The position numbers were made by a program, and so were the translations under genes. Below, piece after piece: positions 1-5,193 of a stretch of 6,524 bases of DNA (its first letter is position 1; each line of letters opens with the position of its first letter). Location: positions 1 to 6,524 of the forward strand of contig JBLIRK010000075.1 of NCBI GenBank assembly GCA_048569615.1, in the 5' to 3' direction. Below the pieces are notes generated by a model that was given only the letters and a program-made list of their open reading frames with translations, did no database searches and was not told the origin of the DNA. The DNA comes from JAYEPK01 sp048569615. GTDB taxonomy: Archaea; Thermoplasmatota; Penumbrarchaeia; Penumbrarchaeales; Penumbrarchaeaceae.

Positions 1-168
1 CGAATAGACCTGGAATTCTCCTCCTTCGGCGGTATCATCGTCATTCCCCTTGCCATCTTCACCGCCAAGGGCGTTCACTATGAGAAATGCCCCTATGACA
101 AGTAGAGCCACGACTGCTATGGCGAACAGCTGCTTTCCGGTCAATAAGGGCTTTTTTACTTCGGCCAT
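1..168 (-). CDS. N-terminal fragment of a membrane-anchored or secreted protein, function unknown (partial)
   Basis: The minus strand reads open for 56 codons from an ATG at 168 to the window edge, so the 3' part is missing. An in-frame TGA lies three codons before this ATG, so it is the first possible start. The protein begins MAEVKKPLLTGK, a short basic stretch, followed by one hydrophobic helix at about residues 13-33. A low-complexity linker rich in Gly and Asp/Glu follows (about 35-51, including GNDDD). This is the usual shape of an archaeal signal anchor or secretion signal with a flexible linker leading to an extracytoplasmic domain. That domain lies outside the window, so no function can be given. 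I see no lipobox cysteine. No Shine-Dalgarno sequence precedes the ATG, so the transcript may be leaderless. It is divergent from the channel gene at 345. Confidence 0.7.
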   Translation of the reverse strand, partial: MAEVKKPLLTGKQLFAIAVVALLVIGAFLIVNALGGEDGKGNDDDTAEGGEFQVYS

Positions 169-172
169 GTAC

Positions 173-199
173 TTTCAATGTTTCATTTCGTTATTGAAA
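173..199. promoter_or_regulatory. Inverted repeat in the divergent promoter region (possible operator)
   Basis: A perfect 7-base inverted repeat, TTTCAAT (173-179) and ATTGAAA (193-199), is separated by 13 bases. It lies 5 to 31 bases upstream of the start codon of the minus-strand gene at 168. If that gene is transcribed leaderless, the distal arm falls where its TATA box would be, so a bound protein could block the core promoter. The remaining part of the gap up to 344 holds an AT-rich stretch at about 241-280 that could carry the promoter of the channel gene. A repeat this short in AT-rich DNA can arise by chance. Confidence 0.3.
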
Positions 200-330
200 T
201 TATCGGTCCTTCCAGGTTAGCCTGATCATTCGTCCCACTTTGGAAAACATACAAATACAACAAATTTGGATTACAAAGCGGGGATGGTTGGCCTCGTCCG
301 GGCAGGTAATTGCCCAAAAACCATGTCCGA

Positions 331-338
331 GAGGGAAG
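331..338 (+). promoter_or_regulatory. Possible ribosome binding site of the channel gene
   Basis: GAGGGAAG lies 6 bases before the ATG at 345 and is a moderate match to the archaeal Shine-Dalgarno sequence. It helps to choose this start over the far upstream TTG at 240, which has no such site. The match is imperfect. Confidence 0.35.
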
Positions 339-344
339 CTGAAG

Positions 345-2369
345 ATGTTCGACTGGTTGAACGATCCGGTGCTGGGAACTGACATACAGGTACAGGACCT
401 TATCATAGCGGGTGCAATATTCCTTCTGGGCGTGATCCTTTCAACTTTCCTGCCGCGTCTCCTGGCAAAGAACATCGCCAAGATCATCTCCGGTTTCGAG
501 GAGCGCTCCCTTGTGAAGAGGTTCAAGAAGGGTTCCAAGGACCACCGGAAGCAGAAAGGGCGTATCGACAGGAGGATGGAGGCGACCGTGGTAAAGCCTG
601 TTAAAAGGGGCCTTATAACTTTCTATCTGCTGCTGTTTTTGGCCCTTGCCATACTGTCGCTGCCAATAGAGATGGGAACGGAGTTCGAGGTCTTCAACAG
701 GGACTACCAGGCCTGGAGGTTCATCCAGTTCCTGGTGGCCTTTGGGCTCCTTGTACTGCTCTCGGTATACGCACTTGAGCCGATCCTCAAAGCCGCCATC
801 TACGCTGCAATGGGATCCAAGACCTCAAAGACCAGCAAGTACAGGCTCTATCGCTCTCTCAAGATGGCGATGAAGATACTGATAATAACCTTGGGCGCCT
901 TCATCTCGCTGGAGGTATCCTTCACCAGGGACCAGCTTCGGCCGATCAACTGGCTCCTGGACATACTCGTTTTCTCCATCATACTCGTCACGTCCTTCAC
1001 CATTGCCCAGTTCGTGGTAACCCTGACCGAGCCTCAGTTCAGGTCGGGGGAGAAGTCCAAGAAGGACACGGGAAAGGCCATTGGAAGGGCCATCAAGATA
1101 GCACTTTACCTTCTTGGACTGATCATTGCCCTTCTATACCTGGGCATCTCCCCGACAACCGTCTTCGGAGGCTCCGTTGCGGCAGGTATCATCCTCGGTT
1201 TCGGACTTCAGGACACCATCGCGAACTTCGCCGCGGGCGTAGTCATAGTCATGGACAAGCCTTTCGTCATCGGGGACCGGATCAGGCTCGATTGGGGAGG
1301 AAGGGAGACATGGGGTGATGTAACGGACGTCTCGCTTCGGTCGACCTGGATAAAGACCCCGGAGGACGAGGTGATAGTGGTGCCCAACAACGTGATCGCC
1401 TCTTCCCAGGTCTGGAACTATACCAGGGATTCTCCAAAGGTCGCCCTTGTTTTCGACGTGGGCATATCCTATGATTCCGACTGGAAGCTCGCCGAGAAGC
1501 TCATACTGGAGATACTTCACAAGCACCCTCTGGTATTGAACAAACCCCCGCCCTACGTTCTCATGAAGGAGTTCGCAGAATCCTCAACGGTAATGACCCT
1601 CTGGTTCTGGATATCCGAGGCAAGGGACAGGCTGATAATAAGATCGGACATCCTGAAAAGGACCAAAGATGCCTTCGACCGCAACGGTGTGGAGATACCC
1701 TATCCCTACAGGACGCAGGTATACAAGGCGGACCTTCCAAAACCGCACAGGCTGGCCGAGGAGTACAAGAGCCCCCTCTATTTGCCATCAACCGGGTTCA
1801 GGAAGTTCAAGGTACAGGAGGATTCCATCGTTGAGCTCGAGACCACTGGGACCGTCATCCTCGCCCCCACCTCGGGCTCGTATCCCGCAAGATATGCCGC
1901 TCCCATCGTCATGGAGACCGCAATGAAGATGGGGGCTTCCGTCGTTGCACTCTTCATCAAGACCCCGGGAGGGTCCAACATCGAGGGCCAGAGGGCACTC
2001 AGGATATACAACGAGGTTGCCAAATCCAACGGCATCGACATAAAGCTCATCTACAAGGAGGGTGACGTGCTCGAGAACATTCTCGAGACCGTGGAGGCGG
2101 AAGAGGCATCGATAGTGATAATGGGCTCCACCGAGGAATCCATATTCGGAAGGATCTCAAAGAGGTCCGTCAGCAGGGAGCTTCTGGTCCATCTCTCGAT
2201 TCCGACCATGATAATACCCATAAAAGCAGTGGCCAGGGAGAAGGATGTCGAGGAGACGAAGAGGGTGATGGAGGAGCAGCTCGATGAGAGCGTTGTGGAT
2301 TTCAGCTCCCTCGGCGCCCTTGAAAAGATCGAAGAGGAGAGCATGGATGAGGATATGGACGAGGACTAG
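345..2369 (+). CDS. MscS-family mechanosensitive channel fused to a C-terminal universal stress protein domain
   Basis: This 674-residue membrane protein is predicted to be a small-conductance mechanosensitive channel, opening under membrane tension to release solutes during hypo-osmotic shock. Hydrophobic helices lie at about 15-40, 89-107, 124-147, 173-191, 203-226 and 250-267. The pore-lining helix at 271-303 carries the family signature (FGGSVAAGIILGFGLQD), followed by FVIGDRI. The basic loops (58-88, 148-172, 232-249) all fall on the cytoplasmic side if the N-terminus is outside and the C-terminus inside. The MscS beta domain (about 305-365, with VVPNNV) and alpha/beta domain (to about 457, ending VEIPYPYRTQVY) follow. 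A linker then leads to a Usp-like fold (about 502-627, from VILAPTSGS to PTMIIPI) and an acidic tail ending EDMDED. The Usp nucleotide motif is degenerate: the usual Asp is Ser509 and two glycines are Glu597 and Arg607. I chose the ATG at 345, preceded by GAGGGAAG at 331-338. The frame stays open back to a TTG at 240, but 240-280 is AT-rich and looks like promoter. Confidence 0.9.
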   Translation: MFDWLNDPVLGTDIQVQDLIIAGAIFLLGVILSTFLPRLLAKNIAKIISGFEERSLVKRFKKGSKDHRKQKGRIDRRMEATVVKPVKRGLITFYLLLFLALAILSLPIEMGTEFEVFNRDYQAWRFIQFLVAFGLLVLLSVYALEPILKAAIYAAMGSKTSKTSKYRLYRSLKMAMKILIITLGAFISLEVSFTRDQLRPINWLLDILVFSIILVTSFTIAQFVVTLTEPQFRSGEKSKKDTGKAIGRAIKIALYLLGLIIALLYLGISPTTVFGGSVAAGIILGFGLQDTIANFAAGVVIVMDKPFVIGDRIRLDWGGRETWGDVTDVSLRSTWIKTPEDEVIVVPNNVIASSQVWNYTRDSPKVALVFDVGISYDSDWKLAEKLILEILHKHPLVLNKPPPYVLMKEFAESSTVMTLWFWISEARDRLIIRSDILKRTKDAFDRNGVEIPYPYRTQVYKADLPKPHRLAEEYKSPLYLPSTGFRKFKVQEDSIVELETTGTVILAPTSGSYPARYAAPIVMETAMKMGASVVALFIKTPGGSNIEGQRALRIYNEVAKSNGIDIKLIYKEGDVLENILETVEAEEASIVIMGSTEESIFGRISKRSVSRELLVHLSIPTMIIPIKAVAREKDVEETKRVMEEQLDESVVDFSSLGALEKIEEESMDEDMDED

Positions 2370-2377
2370 CCCCTGGT

Positions 2378-2878
2378 CTACTTCACCAGCATACCTGCCC
2401 TTTTTCTCTCCCTGATGATCATTTTCCTTATCCTTTCTCCGTCCACCACATCACCGTGGCCGAAGCCTGCACACTCCCTGTGGACCATTATCTCTCCCGA
2501 AGGCAGGAGCAGGAAAGGATAGGTGGCGCAGGTGTAAGGCCAATCCGGGTACATTTCGCAAACGGACCCCTCTTCCCTGAGGGCGCCGCATTTCCCCTCG
2601 ATAACGAAATAGGGGTGGGTAGCTCCCGTTCTGCGGTCGAGCTCGATGCGGTCCATCCTGATATCCTTTGCACGGGGATCGGAGGAAAGCCTCCTGTACT
2701 CCCACCAGGTCAGATTGACGGCCCATGGCTGCTTGCAGCACCATGAGCATCTGATGCATTTCCATCTGGTCCCTTCCTTGAATGGGGTCCAGTATCTCTC
2801 TATCAGGGAGTCCTCCCCGGACCTCTCGTGCACCTCGATCCCGAATACCCCCGGTGCGCATATCGTTATCGAATCCAT
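2378..2878 (-). CDS. YkgJ-type CxxCxxCC cysteine-cluster protein
   Basis: This soluble 166-residue protein has nine cysteines. The signature cluster CIRCSWCC (C41, C44, C47, C48) is followed by further cysteines at 97, 107, 117 and 136 in the contexts KCGAL, VCEMYPDWPYTCATYPF and HRECAGFG. This is the pattern of the YkgJ / zinc- or iron-chelate-binding family (PF03692), thought to bind a metal or Fe-S cluster through these cysteines; the biochemical role of the family is not settled. C7 lies outside the usual set. The length is normal for a single-domain member. There is no signal peptide or membrane helix. The ATG at 2878 is the first available start. No Shine-Dalgarno sequence is visible, so a leaderless transcript is possible, with TGTTAAG near 2899-2905 as a weak TATA candidate. 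The stop codon lies 8 bases from the convergent channel gene, and its start faces the transglutaminase-like gene. Confidence 0.88.
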   Translation of the reverse strand: MDSITICAPGVFGIEVHERSGEDSLIERYWTPFKEGTRWKCIRCSWCCKQPWAVNLTWWEYRRLSSDPRAKDIRMDRIELDRRTGATHPYFVIEGKCGALREEGSVCEMYPDWPYTCATYPFLLLPSGEIMVHRECAGFGHGDVVDGERIRKMIIRERKRAGMLVK

Positions 2879-2884
2879 ATAATG
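2877..2884 (+). promoter_or_regulatory. TATA-like box in the divergent promoter region
   Basis: ATATAATG sits at the edge of the cysteine-cluster gene and reads as a TATA-like element for the plus-strand transglutaminase-like gene. A transcript would start near 2905. It overlaps the start codon of the minus-strand gene, so the two divergent promoters are packed into about 80 bases. The exact start sites are not determined by the sequence. Confidence 0.35.
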
Positions 2885-2958
2885 CTTCCCAAAAGCTTCT
2901 TAACAGGTTGCAGCAATTATCCAGGGTGCCCGAAGAACGGTCAAGCTCTCATCATCTG

Positions 2959-4155
2959 ATGGGGATGGTATTCACCCTGCTGGTCCTATTCATCTTCATG
3001 GGGACGACCCTGTTCGGGATGTACTACTACGTCAACCGGATACTGGACGAGGCCACCAGGGACGGCTTTACCGATGAGGACCTCACGGTGCCGGCATCCA
3101 TCGAGAGATCCTTTGAGTCCGAGGATCCGCCCCGGAACATAGTTCCCTGGGACCCCCCCCATACCATGCCTCTTCACTGGAACTGCTCCATTGGTTTCCA
3201 GTCGAATTTGACCACAGGCAGGATCGACGGGTTTGAGGACATAGGAGCCGTATTGAACCTGTCACTCATCAACACTGGCGGGGCAAAGCTCTTCGTCGAA
3301 TGGGTCTACATAGAGCTGGGATGGGCCAAATCTATCGATGGGGAGATAGGCAGGTACGTTTCCTCCGGAGACACCAGACAGCTCCGGCATTTCATGCTCC
3401 CTCCTCCCGACGGGAATGTTGCCGGGCCCCAGCTGGCCATTCATATCTCCATCGACATTCTGATCGAGGACGGTCTGAACTGGGTCCGGAGGGAATCCAT
3501 CGGCTTCGGACAGATCGGTGTCCACTTCGAGGAATGGGGACAGGTGAATCCAGCCCCACGGGTCACCAACAATCCTTCATATTACTTCGACAAGATAAAC
3601 GGCATGATCAAGGACGACCGTGAGCAGGTTCGCTCGCTTGTTGAGAACTCGACACTGGGAAATGGCAACTTCTCCATACAGAAGGTCGCTGACGCTTACG
3701 AGTTCGTCATTGGATCGCTGAACTACATCCCCGATCCCGATACGGGATCCAATCAGTGGATATCCCCCATGACCTGCCTTTCCCGGGGTGGGGGAGACTG
3801 CGAGGATTACTCCGTACTCTTCGGAGCACTTGTGCATGCAATGGGGGGAACGGCAAGGGTCATAATCACCAGCGGTCATGCATTCAACGCAGTATATCTT
3901 GGCGAAGACCTCTCCGTTCTGGACCTTCTGAACGACCGTTACGGGATGGAGATACCCTTCCAGATATGGGAGGATGATCTTGGCAAATGGCTCCTCGTCG
4001 AGCCCCAGTCGAAGCTGGTTTTCGGATGGTTCCCTCTCGATGTGAGGCCCAGTGTGAACTCCACCGCATCCGTGTATATATATGGGCAGGAGGAGATCGG
4101 ATGGGGATTTGTGGATTCCGACAAGGTTTCCATAGTTGATATATATTTTAAATAG
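2959..4155 (+). CDS. Membrane-anchored transglutaminase-like (papain-fold) protein
   Basis: This 398-residue protein has an N-terminal hydrophobic anchor (about 3-25) and a large extracytoplasmic part. Residues from about 75 to 200 look beta-rich, with alternating hydrophobic stretches such as LNLSLINTGG and LFVEWVYIELGW; I do not recognise that domain. The C-terminal half (about 240-350) is a transglutaminase-like core. The catalytic Cys281 lies in GGGDCEDYS and His307 in SGHAFNAVYL. The third residue is probably Glu348 in WLLVEPQ, where Asp is more usual. Such archaeal proteins may be cysteine proteases or crosslinking/amidase-type enzymes on the cell surface; the substrate is unknown. The start is uncertain. 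ATG 2959 begins almost directly in the hydrophobic helix, while in-frame GTG 2926 (410 residues) or TTG 2908 would add a short hydrophilic N-terminus and fit the TATA-like box at 2877 better. Longer versions would run into the opposite-strand gene. A run of eight C at 3153-3160 lies inside the gene. Confidence 0.83.
   Translation: MGMVFTLLVLFIFMGTTLFGMYYYVNRILDEATRDGFTDEDLTVPASIERSFESEDPPRNIVPWDPPHTMPLHWNCSIGFQSNLTTGRIDGFEDIGAVLNLSLINTGGAKLFVEWVYIELGWAKSIDGEIGRYVSSGDTRQLRHFMLPPPDGNVAGPQLAIHISIDILIEDGLNWVRRESIGFGQIGVHFEEWGQVNPAPRVTNNPSYYFDKINGMIKDDREQVRSLVENSTLGNGNFSIQKVADAYEFVIGSLNYIPDPDTGSNQWISPMTCLSRGGGDCEDYSVLFGALVHAMGGTARVIITSGHAFNAVYLGEDLSVLDLLNDRYGMEIPFQIWEDDLGKWLLVEPQSKLVFGWFPLDVRPSVNSTASVYIYGQEEIGWGFVDSDKVSIVDIYFK
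4138..4152 (+). promoter_or_regulatory. TATA box of the AbrB-PhoU gene
   Basis: The stretch TATATATTTTAAA and its flanks are the strongest TATA-like element in the window. They overlap the last codons of the transglutaminase-like gene. A transcript would start near 4170-4175, leaving a leader of about 15-20 bases before the ATG at 4189. This suggests the regulator is transcribed on its own, even though the gene before it ends only 33 bases upstream. A second TATA-like run at 4073-4083 lies inside the upstream coding region. Confidence 0.55.
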
Positions 4156-4175
4156 CCGGTCTATATCTCATATGT

Positions 4176-4182
4176 AGGGGTG
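4176..4182 (+). promoter_or_regulatory. Ribosome binding site that decides the start of the AbrB-PhoU gene
   Basis: AGGGGTG ends 6 bases before the ATG at 4189 and resembles the Shine-Dalgarno core GGAGGTG. The in-frame GTG at 4180 lies inside this element, which argues against it as the start. It supports a protein beginning MESRKVQISGG, the usual beginning of this family. Confidence 0.55.
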
Positions 4183-4188
4183 CATGCC

Positions 4189-5193
4189 ATGGAATCACGA
4201 AAGGTTCAGATCTCGGGAGGCTCGACATACATTGTCTCTCTTCCAAAGAAATGGGCGGAGAAGAACGGTATCTCTTCAGGATCCTCCCTGAACATACTCG
4301 AGGACAAGAACGGTCATCTCATGATGTCCCCGCAGGAACTGTCCTTCAAGGAGACCATTACCGGTGAGATAAGGATAACCGGAGATGAGACCCCGGACGG
4401 TCTGATGAGACGGCTGGTCGGTGCATACGTATCCGGCGTGAACAATATCGTGGTCACCTCCAAGGGGGCCATAATCCCGGAGCATGCAAGAACGGTGAGG
4501 GAGTTCACCAGGCTCGTTATGGGCGTGGAGATCGTGGAGGAGAAAAAGGACCTCATAAGGCTCCAGGACCTGATAGACCCGGCGGACTTCTCCATAAAGA
4601 CCGGCCTCAAGAGGATGGCATACATCACCGAGAGGATGCTCGAGGACGTGCTGAAGGGAATGGAGAAGCTGGAATCCGAATACCTCGAGGATGTGGTCTC
4701 CAGGGACATCGAGGTGGACAGGATAAACTGGCTTATCCACAAGGAGTACAACATGCTCAACAAATCCCCCAAGGTGGCAGACCGGTCCCAGCTGAGCTTC
4801 GAGGATGCCCTGAACTACATGCTCTCATCACGCATAGTCGAGAGGGTCGCGGACCATGCCGTTGCAATTGCAGAGAACCTGATCCAGATAGAGGATATGG
4901 AGGACAAAACGTTACTGGCCCCCATAGTGAAGCAGGGACAGATCGCCAAGAACGTCTTCTCCGATTCCCTGAAATCGCTTTTCTCCCAGGATGTGGTCAT
5001 GGCCGACAGGGTCGTGGACAGGTCAAGGGAGGTCAAGGACAAACTTGAACCAATGCTCAGGAAGGTCTTCAAGCTCCCTTCAGACGAAGCCGTGCTGCTG
5101 GCTTACGTGATAAATTCCCTTGACAGGGTGGCATCCTACGGCGGAGATATCGGGAAGATAACCATGAACAGGTTCATACTTCTCAAGGAGTGA
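4189..5193 (+). CDS. phoU: AbrB/SpoVT-domain PhoU family protein (archaeal phosphate-type regulator)
   Basis: This cytoplasmic 334-residue protein has two parts. Residues about 3-48 form a SpoVT/AbrB-type swapped-hairpin DNA-binding domain (RKVQISGGSTYIVSLPKKWA, then GSSLNILED). The remainder is helical with two PhoU repeats. The first repeat keeps both metal-type motifs, D173xxxD177 and E218xxxD222 (RIVERVADHAVAIAE). The second keeps D273xxxD277, but the matching motif reads D312xxxS316 (LDRVASYGGD), so one ligand is lost. PhoU proteins restrain phosphate transport and signalling; in archaea the AbrB-PhoU fusion is common and is thought to act as a DNA-binding regulator, but its targets here are unknown. 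No pst transporter gene or phosphate sensor is in the window, so a link to phosphate is inferred from the family only. The start is set by the ribosome binding site at 4176-4182. The 3' end overlaps the convergent protease gene by 11 bases. Confidence 0.9.
   Translation: MESRKVQISGGSTYIVSLPKKWAEKNGISSGSSLNILEDKNGHLMMSPQELSFKETITGEIRITGDETPDGLMRRLVGAYVSGVNNIVVTSKGAIIPEHARTVREFTRLVMGVEIVEEKKDLIRLQDLIDPADFSIKTGLKRMAYITERMLEDVLKGMEKLESEYLEDVVSRDIEVDRINWLIHKEYNMLNKSPKVADRSQLSFEDALNYMLSSRIVERVADHAVAIAENLIQIEDMEDKTLLAPIVKQGQIAKNVFSDSLKSLFSQDVVMADRVVDRSREVKDKLEPMLRKVFKLPSDEAVLLAYVINSLDRVASYGGDIGKITMNRFILLKE

Noticed and set aside
240..344. N-terminal extension of the channel gene from a TTG at 240
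   Set aside because: The extra 35 residues are encoded partly by AT-rich promoter-like DNA, have no ribosome binding site and do not look like a membrane protein N-terminus. The ATG at 345 is a better start.
1134..1526. Open frame of 130 codons on the minus strand inside the channel gene
   Set aside because: It lies opposite the most conserved part of the MscS domain, has no recognisable motif and is explained as an antisense shadow.
2401..2405. T5 run as terminator of the channel gene
   Set aside because: It is a short run inside the opposite coding region with no supporting structure. It might contribute to termination but cannot be called from the sequence.
2782..2958. Longer start of the transglutaminase-like gene (ATG at 2782)
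   Set aside because: It would overlap the well-supported cysteine-cluster gene by about 97 bases at their 5' ends, and the added residues (Ser/Pro/Arg-rich) look like antisense translation.
4073..4083. TATATATAT run as a second promoter for the AbrB-PhoU gene
   Set aside because: It encodes VYIYG inside the transglutaminase-like gene and is too far from the start at 4189. The box at 4138-4152 has the right spacing.
4276..4772. Two overlapping open frames of about 150 codons on the minus strand opposite the AbrB-PhoU gene
   Set aside because: Both are antisense to a clearly conserved protein, with skewed composition (Ser-rich or His/Leu-rich) and no motif or start signal.
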